NCBI GenBank assembly: GCA_965153355.1
Contig: OZ231126.1
Location: 74,648,001 to 74,712,000, forward strand
Direction: 5' to 3'
Source of the DNA: Flaccisagitta enflata
Lineage: Eukaryota > Chaetognatha > Sagittoidea > Aphragmophora
DNA: 64,000 bases
Part shown: positions 38,099 through 50,945 of the stretch, piece by piece
Layout: each line of letters opens with the position of its first letter
Position numbering within the stretch: the stretch's first letter is position 1
The notes under the pieces: model-generated
What the model saw: the letters and a program-made list of their open reading frames with translations, nothing else
Told to the model about the DNA's origin: nothing
Databases searched by the model: none
Translations under genes and position numbers: made by a program

Positions 38099-39083
38099 TC
38101 GTGATTTACCTGCATAAATCCCAGATCAAATTCCGATACTGGATTTAAGTGCTGGGCGTGGCTGTCGTAATTTAGAAGAAACTCGTCTCTCGCTTCCTTT
38201 AAAACATTAAAGACTTGGTCGCGAAGAGAAGAATCGTGAGTGAAGCGAATTGAAAATACGTGCGCTAATTGCTTATTGTCTTTTGTCGGAGCTGAAACGT
38301 CGAGTGAATGTAGGAGGAAATGACACGGTTTATTTTTCACGCACCATGGCCGTTGATGCAAATTGAAAAAAAGTCGATTTTCTAGCGCCGGAGGGTAGCA
38401 TTGCCAAGTGCATCTAACTAAAGACGTCCCGAAGCAGCAATATCTACCCCAAGATTGGCGAAGAATTTGTTTTTCTGTGCATCCACCCATACGTACAAAA
38501 GTCTGTCGGGTCGACTCCAGAAATCTGCGCGCCTCTGTCCGTAGGGCGTCGTCGTGTTCAATTTTGTCCGGTTGTTTGTTGAAAAGAGTTTTTTCAAGCG
38601 CCGGGTGGTCGGGGATTGAAACGTAATCGTCGTCAAAATCAATTTCATCATTGAGGTTTTCATTAAATGGATGAATAGGGTTAGGTCGCCTCTGTTGAAA
38701 TCCATGAGGTACGATTTCATTTGTTCCAAAGACAAAATCCATATCGTACCAAGTTGGTATTTTCCAAGGTTCTTCCGTTATAAATGATCGGGGGGCGTTT
38801 TTTGGATTTCCCTGTCCTGCGGAATGCATGAGTCTCCCATCATCCAAATGACTCGGTCCGTCCTCGAGCTCGTTTTTAAAGAAAAGTCTCCTAGCGACGT
38901 CGAAGGGAGGGTTGATATTTTCTGCGAAGATCTTAGGAAGAGTTTTGTTAATCGAGGATGCTTTTTCGATAGCTGTACTAAGGGGAAACATGTTTTCGTC
39001 GCCCGCCTTGGATGGAGTGAGGAGTCTATTACGCGGTGGAGAGTGGGCGCGTCCGGAAGCCATGTTGCTCTTTTTTTTCTCGC

Positions 39084-39395
39084 TTAACGACGTGGAATGA
39101 TGAAATTCAAGGGGACGAAAGGTTTCAACGTTCGGTTATAGAGATTAAAACTGTCAGTTCTGAATTGCAAATCCCGATTGCTGGCGTTGTTCAAGGAAAT
39201 GTAAACACTTGGACGATAAAGACGGGGGTCGGAAGGATTTTCAGTCAACTTTTCGTTATTTAGGATGAGGTCGCAAGTTTTCTTCGCGAATTGATAACTT
39301 TCCCCAGTGAATATGTTTTGCAGTACATTTCTTAAATCACGTGACGTAGATTGAAATAATAGCAGGGAATCTATGTTATTCCGCACGCTACGCAT
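39084..39395 (-). CDS. Hypothetical protein of the virus-like block (103 aa, perhaps with an upstream exon)
   Basis: Starts at MRSVRNNIDSLLLFQSTSRD and ends LNFIIPRR. The frame stays open to a good acceptor (TGTCTTGCAG, near 39421), so an upstream exon is possible. The short protein has a mixed helix/strand look and a basic C-terminus. It stops 20 nt before the next gene. Not recognised. Confidence 0.45.
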   Translation of the reverse strand: MRSVRNNIDSLLLFQSTSRDLRNVLQNIFTGESYQFAKKTCDLILNNEKLTENPSDPRLYRPSVYISLNNASNRDLQFRTDSFNLYNRTLKPFVPLNFIIPRR

Positions 39396-39675
39396 TGCAG
39401 ACGCGGTAGATGAAGTCCCGCTGCAAGACAGAGGGCTCTGAGTCGATATAAGTGTGTGAATACCTGAGTCAGATAAGAGATGAAGTAGAGAGAAAAAAAA
39501 AAAGCCTTTTTGAGAGTGTCAGTATTTGATTTTCCTTTAATTTTGTTTTTCTAGATAAAAAAAAAAAAAAGTAAAGTCAAAACCTTCAAGTCGCGTGCTA
39601 GATTTACAGAATAACTTATAATAACTTGTCTTTATATTCTTATTTTCTTCCAAATAATAATATTTTTTTTTTCTC

Positions 39676-39927
39676 TCATTCATCTACACTGGACTGACCG
39701 AGATGATGTGAGTGGATCGTCAAGAGACTTTGAAGAAAATGAATAGTCTTTTGATGTTTCTCATTTTGCAGCTTGATGTTATCAACGGCGAAGGAGCAAA
39801 ATTGGTCATCTAGCAAAAGTGCCGAATCTCGAGCGAAGTCGCATTCGGAAATATCGCTGATAGGATCTAAGATTTGAGAGTTTTTGCTGACGCCTTTTAA
39901 CCTCCCTAACTCAGATATTTCTATCAA
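39676..39927 (-). CDS. Short hypothetical ORF at the right edge of the block (up to 83 aa)
   Basis: Ends HHLGQSSVDE. No ATG opens it; an acceptor-like TTAG near 39901 suggests it is a terminal exon whose earlier exons I cannot find. It contains an amphipathic segment (VDNIKLQNEKHQKTIHFLQS) compatible with a coiled coil. Weak evidence. Confidence 0.3.
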   Translation of the reverse strand: MIEISELGRLKGVSKNSQILDPISDISECDFARDSALLLDDQFCSFAVDNIKLQNEKHQKTIHFLQSLLTIHSHHLGQSSVDE

Positions 39928-39996
39928 TTTTGATCATTTCGCCAGTTTGTTTAATTATGTGAGAGGTGTTAGTAATGGCGGCTGTCGCCATGAGGA

Positions 39997-40206
39997 AACA
40001 AGGCCGGATATATGGTTACCCAGTCGCGTGCGGGTGGGCAGGGGCAAAAGCGATGAAATTGACCAACCAAACAGTTGGGCAGGAGCAGTAACCCCAAAAC
40101 CGTTCGTAAACGCCGCAAAAAGCTAAGCGTGACGGACCGACCGACCGACCGACCGACGGACCGACGGACAGAGCGGGTTGTAGAGTCGCGTGCACGCGAC
40201 TAAAAA
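39997..40206 (+). mobile_element. Hairpin-ended interspersed element, GTCGCG type, full copy
   Basis: The internal AGTCGCGTGC (40022-40031) is perfectly complementary to GCACGCGACT (40192-40201). In other copies these positions are GGAC and GTCC, so the pair varies together. It contains a nested second GGGCAGGAGCAGT box and (GACC)n. Confidence 0.85.
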
Positions 40207-41445
40207 GAGACCAGTCTTGATGAAAATATCAGTTTTTCTTTCTTTTGAGTCTTTTGAATGAGGAGAAAGAATCTGGAAAAGAGGTGGTATGAGAATGCAT
40301 AGAAATCAACAGAGCTCAATAATCTGCATCGGTGAGTGAAGGAGGAAGAAGAAAATGGCAATAATGATTGACCTTTGATTCTAAGAAAAGAAACTGGGAA
40401 TTACTGAGCTGGCCTCAGTATTCCGGACTAAAGTCGTAAGCATTGGTCACTTTTCACCAAGCTTTCATTTTTAGTCACTGCAATTATTTTTATCTATCAA
40501 ATCAAGAGTAATTGCGTTTATTGATTGCAGTTAAAATCAGAGAAAAATAGAACTGAGCCAAATAAACTTGATGAGCTAAAGTACTCAAAATCAGACAACC
40601 AGCTATGCTCACTGACATGCTTTCTTGAATTTGCATGCCTACTTCAAAACATCTATCTATCCTATTTTGAATTAGTAAAAAAAATGAGCTAAATGTAGAA
40701 GACAAGAAATCTCAGGCTCATGTCTCTTATGAAAAAGTTTGTAATAAGAAAAAGAAAAGTGTATGTCAAAAAGTCAACGACTGACTTTGACTTTTTTCCC
40801 CGATGATTGACTGTATGATTGACTGTCTGTTTCTAAAAATCTCTGCCTGATAGTTGGTCCCTCTCTGTCTGTCTCTCTTTCTTTGAGTAAAAAACTATAA
40901 ATATTTGCCTCCCTGTTGGTCTTTCTGTCTCCATTCTGTCTCTTTTCTGTCCCTCTGTCTTTTACCAATCATGTTGTCCCATTTGCAAAATCAAACAACG
41001 TCCTATCTATTAGTTGTCATTGCTTGCCATCTCTGTTCAGTCGTAATTTGTTACTCCTCTCACGGTCTCACCTGCTATCTGCGTCAGTATTTGTTTCAAT
41101 TTTGAAAGGTTTTAATGCTGTAATCATAAGAGATATTTCTTCCATAGACTGAAGATCAAGTACAGATCAATTTTCCAATTAGATTAGGCTCTAATTATGT
41201 AAGTTGTACATGAAAAGTGTTTGTTAATTATTCAAATGTCCAAATTGAGCCCATTCTAATAAGGAATGAGAGTAAAGACATCGCAATCAATTCGATTCTT
41301 ACTTTAGAAGACAGATGAGAAAAAATAACAACAATTTAGCAACGGATTGAGCCTCAAATGGTTATTCAAATGATAACAATGAGCCTCAAAAAAGAAAAAT
41401 TCCGTGGTTACTCAGTCAAAAGCGTGTGATCTATATTAGTATTAA
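40207..41445. other. Intergenic DNA with a dispersed repeat, no gene seen
   Basis: 40420-40700 is a copy of the repeat also found at 10290-10560 and 52540-52750. Near 41330-41430 is a right-end fragment of the MITE described at 8845. Short ORFs here have no domain. Confidence 0.6.
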
Positions 41446-41585
41446 AACAGGGCCGGAAACACGGCAATCCAGTCGCGGACGGTCGGGAAGGAGCAGTAGT
41501 GCGAAAACCCCTCGGAATGCAAAAATTTTACGGGACGCCCGACCGACACGGCAAGGTGTAGAGTCAGGTGTCCACGACTAGAAAG
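41446..41585 (+). mobile_element. Hairpin-ended interspersed element, diverged copy
   Basis: AACAGGGCCGGAAACACGGC start, CCAGTCGCGGACGGTCGGGA box and a mutated end TCAGGTGTCCACGACTAGAA. Confidence 0.7.
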
Positions 41586-42371
41586 ATTATGTTTGACACA
41601 TTTATGAGGCAAAAAATGCCGTTTGTTTGTGTGCTTTTTGAAATAAAGCGACCTCTAGAAAAGCGTCGCATGATCACCCTCATTCATGAAACTTGGGCAT
41701 TTTGTTTCACAAGCTTTCTTTGGTTCCAAACACTGATCAGCCGGCGAGAATCTGCAATGAAAACGATCTGTCGTTTCTATGTTGCAATGTTGTTTTCAAC
41801 CTCTCCTTCTCACTCCTTGCCCAAATATTTGATATGCCTGTTTGAAAACTGCTTCCAGACACCCGTTCGCGACCATGGTATACATTTACCCGATCATTTT
41901 GGGCTAAATTCTGAAAAATAACTGCTCTTATCATTCTGTAAATAGTAGTAGAGTATAATAAATTGTGGATAGGCATGGCCTTCTTGCCTCATGGTCGAAT
42001 AACATCATATCTCGTCACTGATTTCTGCATATAACAATACATAACAATTTGTTAGGCTGTATCAAGATTACTCTATAGGCACTGTTGTGGTTTAAAGTAG
42101 AAGGTAGGAACTTAAAACCATGACCCGCCTTAACGCCAGCGAAAAAGTAGCGATCATTTGACTGATTGGATTTCGTATCACTATCCGGTATCAACATTTC
42201 GTTTAACCATTCCAGTCGCTTCAGCGACATTACATCTCGCTGCACCGTGCATCGACTCACATTCGACCGCTTCTTTTCGGTTTTTACTGATTGCCATTCA
42301 TATAATTGCGAAATTTCTTGACTTCTCGTACCATGACCTTTGTTTCTTCAGACATCCCTTGCTCAGCTGCA

Positions 42372-42403
<32 letters not shown>

Positions 42404-43929
42404 TCTTCTCAACATTGGGCACATGCTCAGCAGATCTGCATGGCTCTGACCTTCATGTTTTTGAAGCATGAAGTTATCTTAGTTAACAGGCAAAAAAAAA
42501 GAGCCAACTTGTTAAGTTTGATTTGTGTTGAATTACATTTGAAATTGATAAAAAATCAGTAATCAGTTTGAAAGTTCTTATGTGAAAGATCTTTTAAATG
42601 AGACATTGCTGGTTATTCTAGCTTTATTCGTTTAATTAAAAAGGTTTTTAAAAGAAGTAGTTAACTTTGACAAGCTCTAACTCTTGAACGGTTTGAGTTA
42701 CAAATCTGGGATTGGTCCTAAATGAAAGATAACTCAAACATCTTTGGAGTAATGTTAAAAAAAAAGTTCAAATAATTTTTTTCTCTTTATCTCTTATGAA
42801 CTAACAAAAAGTCAAGATACAGCTTTTTCAATCTAGCTTTTACGCTCTTTTAGACCATCTACTAGGGCTTTAGTGTACAACTTGTCGCGTGAAACAGTAC
42901 TAATTTTGCTCTGAATTTGAATTCAACTGCGTGTAAGATAGCGCCACGATGGGCAAACGCCAGCATCTACATTACCGGTAGTGGATTCGATTGAAAGAGC
43001 TTGAAAACCTGCTTTGGATTCCAACGTAAAAACAACAGATCAAAGCAACTACAATTTTTGATATTGATATTACTAACATGATGTTTGACCCAATTTTCTC
43101 TTTTTGCGCTCAGAGTTAAAGTCCAGGGACGTAAAGGTCAACTAAAGCGCAGACAATGAAATTGCTCTTTTATCTAAAGCATTTCATGTATAAGATGGTC
43201 AATTTTTTTTCCACCGATATCATTCATCAGGTTTGGAAGATATTCCACTTTTCTTTCTTGATCTACTTCCTTTCTCTGATGAACATGTATGTAAAGGTGA
43301 TTTTTAAGGTGCAATTTTCCTTGTCATCGTTGCTGTCAGACTATGCTGTGATGAGTTATGCACAAGCGTTATCTCTTTCCAAAACATTTTCTTCCATGGT
43401 GCCAAATTGTGTGACGCAGCCTGCTGCATAAAGCCAGAGTCACCTTAGGTGAAGTAATGAAGTGCCTGCGCATCTGTGTATTTATATTTGTCTGTCCCTT
43501 TATTTGTCGGTTTTAGTAAGTTTGACTCTCTTTTTTGGCGCGCAATGATACATTGGAAGGTCAACTCTGACTTTGAAAAATCTCAGTGGAGGCGAGTTCT
43601 AAAAGAAAGTCGTAGGATAAGTGTTACTTTTTTTTCTTACTTTTTTAAAGAGGCATAAATATTTCCAACCAGTAATGTTAAACATTTTTATTTTACGATT
43701 TTATTAAGCGTCTCAGTTTGCCTAGATCCTGAAATTAATTATGAGCAAGCTTTTTGTATCCTGCTGTCTTCGCCTCCCCACATCTACTTCCTCTTATTCT
43801 TGCCATTTGTAAAAAAAAACAGCTACTTACAACTAGCATGAAGTTCAATTTCCAAAGATCTTTGCAAAACAGTTTTCAAAATGGTTAACATGATTTTGCT
43901 ATGTTTTTGAAGCCAGTGACACGTTAAAT
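41586..43929. other. Intergenic DNA, no convincing gene
   Basis: Contains unsupported ORFs of 60-130 codons, a short (CT)n tract at 42378-42402, and an inverted copy (42655-42760) of the repeat at 20150 and 46735. Confidence 0.5.
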
Positions 43930-44110
43930 CATAAGAGGCTTTTGTCGGTCCGTTGGTCCGTCGGTCCGTTGGTCCGTCGGTCCGTGAACACGAGTCGAAA
44001 AGTGTGGAAACGAGCATTTTAGATGCTTTTTGTGCATGTGAGTGGGGGACTTGGGGTGAGGATGGAGGTTGGATGCCCCTACCCACCCGTCCGCAACGAT
44101 ATTGTGACTC
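43930..44110 (-). mobile_element. Hairpin-ended element, hairpin lost
   Basis: (GGTCCGTC)n and the inverse of the GGGTGGG box (CCCACCCGTCCGCAACGATA) remain. The terminal stem is not recognisable. Confidence 0.5.
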
Positions 44111-44950
44111 GCGTCACTTGTTCTTAATTGATGAATGCAAAACATTGAAAAACATTTTGTCTCTTTTTTTATTTTTCCACTGTTACTCATGACTTGGGAC
44201 AACATTGCTCACTAAATAAAAGACACTTTTCATACACCTAAATATAAGACACTTTGCATACACTTGTGTCCAAAATATTTAATATCCTTGTCATCACGGT
44301 CCAAGCTGCGATCGAAGGATTGAATTAGGTCTCGTATGCGTCGGTGTATCAGTCGGTTGTGTCGATATACATTTTTCTCACTTGAACGGCATCATCTGGG
44401 TCTTTTTCAACCTCAGCTATCACCTTTTCTTTTTACATTTTCATCATGAATTTGTTCCCGTCATTGTAAAGAATTTCACTCGCGAGCGAATTATAACAAG
44501 GCCAAGTATGAAAATGATCCCTTCAAAAGACACTTCCAAATCTGGCAATTCGGTGGACACTAAGAAAAGAACTCACGACGGGGCGAAAAAAGAGGAGAAA
44601 GTGGAAGAAATAGGGGAAGAGATGGAGGAGGAAGTGGAGGAGGATGAGGAAGAGGAAGCGGATGGCATGGTGATCGACGAAGGTGATGACAATACAGCTG
44701 CGGATGATGGCGTTGACGGCGGTAGCGGCGGCGGCGTGGAAAACGGAAGTGGTTTAGATGGCGTGGATGACGAAGGAGAAACAGAAGACGGCGAGGTAGA
44801 AGAAGAGCAAGGTGAAGAAGTAACCGGAGAAATGGTGGTCCAAGGTGAAGAGGGACTTTATCAAGTGGAAAGAATCCTGGCGAAGAGATTGAAAAATGGC
44901 AACGTCTAATACCTCATCAAATGGGATGGTGAGTTTCATACATACATTTG

Positions 44951-45087
44951 TTTTTAGGTGCGACAAAACACCTCTATAGTCTGGCTGTGTCCGTCGGTCG
45001 GTTGTTCGGTCGGTCGGTCGGTTGTTCGGCAACGCATTCGTTCGACGATCCACACGTCGCACCTTATTGGCCTACTTGGCCTTGTTA
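44951..45087 (-). mobile_element. Hairpin-ended interspersed element, GGTGCGAC type
   Basis: Begins 22 bp inside the intron of the HP1-like gene, in opposite orientation. GTGCGAC occurs at both the terminal stem and the internal motif (CACACGTCGCACCTTATTGG on the plus strand). Confidence 0.8.
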
Positions 45088-45349
45088 TGTTAAGTTGCCA
45101 TCCTCTTTTTCGGCAGCCTGTTATGTCGACAAGTAACCCGGGCCCCGGGGTTACAATGTCGTCAGGTTACAATGTCGTCAGTACTATTGACTCAATACCC
45201 TTCCCCCCTCCCCCACGCAGCATTTTGAATGGGCATTCTCACTCTTTTTAAACTCCTGCGAGGGACCAACGGACCAATGGACGGACAAAGCCCCTTATAC
45301 AGTCGCTAGTCTACGGCTAAAGATAAGACATTAATGTCGTTTCCTTGGA

Positions 45350-45440
45350 AGGTGTGTGTGTGTGTGTGTGTGTGTGTTTCTGTCTGTCTGTCTGTCTGTG
45401 TGTGTGACTGTGGAGCTGATTCCCTCCTTACTCCGGTTAT
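45350..45440. repeat. (GT)n and (TCTG)n microsatellite
   Basis: GT tract followed by CTGT units, within the HP1-like intron. Confidence 0.9.
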
Positions 45441-45670
45441 TAACGACCTTGAAGGGACTAGGGATTTTTGGTCGTTAAATCCGAATGTTGTTAAATCGAA
45501 TGTTTAATTTTCCTTCATTCATCAAAACAGTTTTATAATCAATTAGGGCAAGCATCAGTGCCTGATTAATTATTATAGTTAGTATTCAAGCAATAATGCA
45601 AATGGTCAACAGACAAAGAAACAGTAAGAGCTAAAGACAAACAGAAAGACAAACAGAAAGACAAACAGAA

Positions 45671-45705
<35 letters not shown>

Positions 45706-46235
45706 TAAACAAAAACAGTCGGACAAATGTTACTTTGTAAATGCTCACAATGTCATGTGGAAGAATTAGTATAAGATACAATAAATAGTTTGTGGGATAA
45801 AGAATATCGCTCAAAAAATAGCTAATTTTGATTTAAATTTTTTCAATAAAAAGCTTATCTACTGATGATAATTCATTCTTCATGTTCATAGTTTTTTTTA
45901 TTCGACATCTCGTTCACTTTTGTGTTTAAAGTCTTAGTTTATGTTAAAATATTTTTCATCAATTTTATAATATATCAAAGCTTTAATAAAAATTTTAAGT
46001 AAAAAAAATTACATACTAAAGATAAAACAAAATATCAGTGTCACTAAATCCGGAAAAAAGATCCTAGGGACCTGAAAATAGCGACTTTAAATCAGGTTTG
46101 GCTGTTATATCAGGTGTTGTTAAATCAGGTAAAATTAACATTACAAAAACCTGCAAAAATTTGGGACCAAAGAAACTTGGATGTTAAATCCGAAATGTCG
46201 TTAAATCAGGTGACGAAAAGGCGGTAGTCCACTGT
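45441..46235. repeat. Repeat-like block with iterated GTTAAATC motifs
   Basis: GTCGTTAAATCCGAATGTTG, TTGTTAAATCAGG and CGTTAAATCAGGTGACG occur at both ends of an AT-rich interval, which also holds an (AGACAAAC)n tract at 45637-45705. It looks like a non-coding transposon; class not assigned. Confidence 0.5.
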
Positions 46236-47211
46236 AGTTAAAACGGGGTCTAGAGCCCACCAGAAATATTCCATGGGTAATAACATCATTCCACTCTGAA
46301 CTGCTTCAATGATTAGTCAGCGAAATAAAAATGGCAACATTCAACGAGATCGAGACTCCGCGCCTTTGTCTGCGGTTTCCCTTCCGGCGGAAGCTAGACG
46401 GCAAAATTTCTGTGGAATGCCGAGTTTCTAGTAAAATGAAATAAAGCAAGGCCAATACATAAAGTCGTGTGCGCTTTGATATATCACAAATATCCAATTT
46501 AACGGAAAACCATCTTCATAAGTAAAATCATGCAGCTCGAACCATAGTATCACAGTACCGATCCAATATATCAATATCAACTGACTCGGTATTGGTTGCA
46601 TTACTAAAGGATTACCACGCGAATAAAAAAAAAAGACGCACCCCATTATTTATGAATAAAACAGGTCAAAAAAACAACTGTAAATATTTTCAATTAAGTC
46701 TTTTTAAAAGATTTTTAAAAATCTTTCATTTTAAACCAACCCAAGGTCTGTATCTCAAACGGTTTAGGAGCTAGAGCTCTGCAAAGAGAAGCACCATTTC
46801 ATGTTAAAACATTTATAGATTACAACTGAAATAGCAAATATTTTACTCAAACTGGATGCCATTTTTAAACGAAAAAAGATAGAAATACCAGATTGAGATC
46901 TAAATAAAAGTAATCTCCTCTCTAAAGGTTTAAATGGTCTAAGATTTCACCATTTTTATTAATTTTTATACCAATGAGTTACAAAGGCTCTTTGTCACAG
47001 TAGTAAACAACTTTAAAATGACGAATGGATCAATCTGCTGTCAGAACAGCAATTATTTCGGCACGATGCTTGTTTTGCTAAAAGATTTGTTTGTGAAGAG
47101 GTAGCAACTGTTGATATTAAATATACCTACACTTTAAACCTATTTTATATTTTTTTAACACGTTAATTTTTATTAATGTTTTATCCAGGATGTATAGTGT
47201 TCCATGATCTG

Positions 47212-47496
47212 ATTAGTTTCCCCCCGCTCGCGATTTTCTTCTCACACGCAATCGTCAAAGCATGAAAATTTATGATTTTCTTCCTTATATACAATAAAAT
47301 AAAGTGTTTTAAGGTTTAAATAGCGTTATACAGTTTTCATAAACTATTTTTAATGATTTATACTGCCATAAAGTTTTATTTTTTCCTCAAATTTTTTTTT
47401 TTTTTTCCCCTACATTTTTCCCCCATCTCCAAACCCTTTGATTACTTCCCCCTCTTCACCCGGGGGGGAATATAGAACAATATACAGGCCTGGTTT
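47212..47496. repeat. C-rich dispersed repeat, copies near 5345-5650 and 12465-12590
   Basis: Shares TTTCCCCCC, AATTTATGATTTTCTTCC-like DNA, CAAACCCTTTGATT and the terminal ATATACAGGCCTGG with the left-hand copies. Confidence 0.65.
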
Positions 47497-47780
47497 TATC
47501 CCAATATTCAACTCTTCACAACACTTTTGGGACTTGTACAATGAAAAATGACATAATAGCTAAAAAATTCTCAAAAGAGGAAGGAACCGATCAACCGACG
47601 GACATACATAGTGGATTATAGAGTCGCGTAGCACGCCATTGAAAAGATGTGGTCTGAAGGTGCAGTAAAAGCCCACAGTGAAATTTCCCCTCTGATAATC
47701 GCATGCAATGGATTTCGAATTCCTTTTAGTTGGTCGCACTTTGTTTTAAATCCTGAGAGAATAAGGCGGAAGAGTGCGGG

Positions 47781-47997
47781 AACAAGGCCGGATACACGGC
47801 TACCCTAGTCGCGTGCGGGTGGGTAGGAGCAGTGCTGGAGAAGGTCACTAGGCATCTGGGCAGGAGCCATATGCATGCTCCAAAGCTCAAAATCGCTGAA
47901 AAGTAAAAGTGGGGACTGGACTGACTGACTGACTGACTGACCGACCGACCGACTGACCGACCGACCGACCAATGTACCGACATAGCGGGGTGAGTCA
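47781..47997 (+). mobile_element. Hairpin-ended interspersed element, degenerate 3' end
   Basis: AACAAGGCCGGATACACGGC and TAGTCGCGTGCGGGTGGGTA are followed by long (GACT)/(GACC) arrays. The 3' stem is mutated (GAGTCAGCACGGCGAC). Confidence 0.65.
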
Positions 47998-48143
47998 GCA
48001 CGGCGACCAAAATGGACTTACAAAAAGTTAAAGAGCTTGCAAAAAGGGGGAGGGGCAAGAAATGCATAAACCTAAAAGCAGGGTATTAACCCAGTGATTT
48101 CAGGAATTTCCTGAACGAATTGAATCACACAGTTCATTTCATG

Positions 48144-48202
<59 letters not shown>

Positions 48203-48390
48203 ATCCACCCCCCCACTGTCCCACTGTAGAAAAGCACGTGTTGTTATTATTATTCCTCTTTTTCTGCTGTCAAGGCTTTCCCGATTCGGACAACACCTGG
48301 GAGCCGAGGGAGCATCTGGACTGTCCGTCCATGATAGAAGACTTTGAGAAGGCCTTTCGAAAAAGAGATGAAAAGCGACAACAACAACAG

Positions 48391-49009
<619 letters not shown>

Positions 49010-49264
49010 CAGATAGAGAGACACACACACATAGATTCACAGAAAAATAGCAACAGGAAAGAAAACACAGAGAAGAGCACACACTTTAAACAGTACTGAA
49101 AAGCAAAAAAACGCATGGAAAAACGCACATAAAAAAGAGACAATTTTGAGGTTCAGACAGATTGAGACAGACAAAGACAGACATACAAACAGGCCCTAAG
49201 ACAATAAGGCAGACAAAGAATAAATGAGAATGGGGTGAGGACCTAGGGTGGGGAAAGTGTTTTT

Positions 49265-49266
<2 letters not shown>

Positions 49267-49325
<59 letters not shown>

Positions 49326-49395
49326 GAGGAGGGAGGAGTGAGTGAGTGAGTGAGTTGAGTGAGTGAGTGAGTGAGTTGAGTGAGTGAGTGAGTGA

Positions 49396-49432
<37 letters not shown>
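49267..49432. repeat. (GA)n flanking (GAGT)n microsatellite
   Basis: Two GA tracts around GAGTGAGT/GAGTTGAG units. Confidence 0.96.
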
Positions 49433-49437
<5 letters not shown>

Positions 49438-49439
49438 CG

Positions 49440-50945
49440 CTGCGAAGGGGGCGGTAAATTTACCAAGATTGAAAGTGTGTAGGTTTCTTATAATTTGACA
49501 AAACGAAAAAGATGAGTGAGCATAAATCACGAGCGAATTAATCGTCAAAATGCGGTTCAAGACGACACAGATCAAACTTTTCGGAAAAAAATTAATGAAA
49601 TAGGAAAAAATTTAAAGAAAAAATTATGGTCCAGATGCGCGAAATAAATGACAATAAAAGTTATAAAACTAACGAGGCAAAAATGTCTTTTTTATATGTA
49701 TGGCTTCACAATGCCGGATGATACATGTCATTCTTAGCGTAAATATCAACGATAAGATATGATTAAGGTATGGCAATTAAGCTTTTTACGGAGTGACATG
49801 CTAGGAGATTTAGAGGCGGCTTTTAATGTGTTTTTAGTCCAAAAAATGCGTGCAGTGCAACTGTATATTTTAGGAGTGTGGAAGCCGCTTCCACCGCCTC
49901 CTCCGCTACCACTGCTTCTGCTTCCATTTTACCGTTTTACTACCTTTAGATATCCCAGTTAAATTTCATTAAGATACTCTGCACTCATTGATCTTTTTGG
50001 GTCGTGTGCTACGCGACTCTAGCAATAAAGGCGACTATCGCCGACCGGAAGAAAGTCGGTGAGGGAGTTCTTTTTACATCTGCGACAAAATATCATTCCG
50101 ACGCAGACTATAATTCAAGGTGGGTGGGTGTTGTCGTCGTTGTTGCTGTCGTTGTCGTCACGGATTTTAAAATATGGATAATGTTTTTTGTGCTTTGACC
50201 GATTTGGTTCATTTTTGGTGCGGAGTTGTACTAGGGCAGACCTGAACATTCTGCTTCCCTTCCGAGTAGCAGGATTTGCCCACTCAAACTTTCCGACATT
50301 TCTATATCCATAACTTTTCTATGACCACTACTGTTTCTAGTTTCCAGAATTGAAAAACTTAAGCCATTCCTTTTTATCATATCAGTAAAGCGTACACCTG
50401 TAAGTGTAATAGCAATATACCTGTAAATGTAATAGCACTAAACAATATCATCACTATTTTCTTCATCTAATCTGTCAATCTTTTTATCTGTCTGTTTACC
50501 CAACTGTATCAGGTTATCTCCTTGTCCTCCTACTTTTTCCTCTTCTTATTTTTTTTTTTCATTTATTTTTTTCTTCTTTTGCTTTTTCTTTCCTTTTCCT
50601 GTTTTTTTCTTTTTTTCCTTTTTTTTTTTCTTCTCTTTTTTTTTTTTTTCATTTTTTTTTCTTATGTAAAAAATTTCCGAGATACCTCCTGATCTTCCAA
50701 GTAGCGGCGCTACTCGCAACTACAGAATGTACAGGTCTGTACTAGGGTAAGGCGCCTTACATCCTTTCCAATTTTTGTGATCCAACCACCTAAACTGGCC
50801 CAACCAGCCTACCGACCTAAAATGAAAATCGTACGTAACTCCATTTTTTAACTAATTTGGTTGAAATTTGGTATGAGTCTCTAAATGGAAGGACTCAACA
50901 CATGCATATGATTTTAATGCATTTGAGCATACCCTGTCATCAATG
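49440..50945. other. Intergenic or intronic DNA, no gene seen
   Basis: A T/C-rich stretch (50520-50660), a CCGCCTCCTCCGCTACCACT fragment, and a hairpin-element remnant near 49998-50025 (TCGTGTGCTACGCGACTCTA). I see no chromoshadow exon. Confidence 0.5.

Larger units (their letters stand above)
44508..48390 (+). pseudogene. HP1/CBX-like chromodomain gene with an in-frame stop inside the chromodomain (two exons seen)
   Basis: Exon 1 (44508-44928) encodes a strongly acidic N-terminus of about 110 residues, then chromodomain half 1 (LYQVERILAKRLKNGNV, stop, YLIKWDG). Exon 2 (48275-48390), joined in phase 1 across a 3.3-kb intron, gives GFPDSDNTWEPREHLDCPSM and a helix ending in poly-Gln. Together they match HP1 proteins closely, and the methyl-lysine cage residues Tyr, Trp and Phe are present. 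The stop TAA (44907-44909) stands where HP1 proteins have Glu (GAA), a one-base change. It truncates the product before half the domain. No chromoshadow domain is visible further right in the window. Either a pseudogene, a null allele, a sequencing error, or a gene read through at this codon; the otherwise conserved domain suggests recent loss. Confidence 0.75.

Noticed and set aside
41568-41921. ORF of 117 codons
   Set aside because: No domain, starts inside a decayed hairpin-ended repeat, and composition resembles flanking non-coding DNA.
43156-43431. ORF of 91 codons, hydrophobic
   Set aside because: AT-rich and Phe-rich by composition, with no start context, splice support or domain.
49759-50198. 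Possible chromoshadow or other downstream exons of the HP1-like gene
   Set aside because: Neither short ORF shows chromoshadow residues; one is Pro-rich low complexity.
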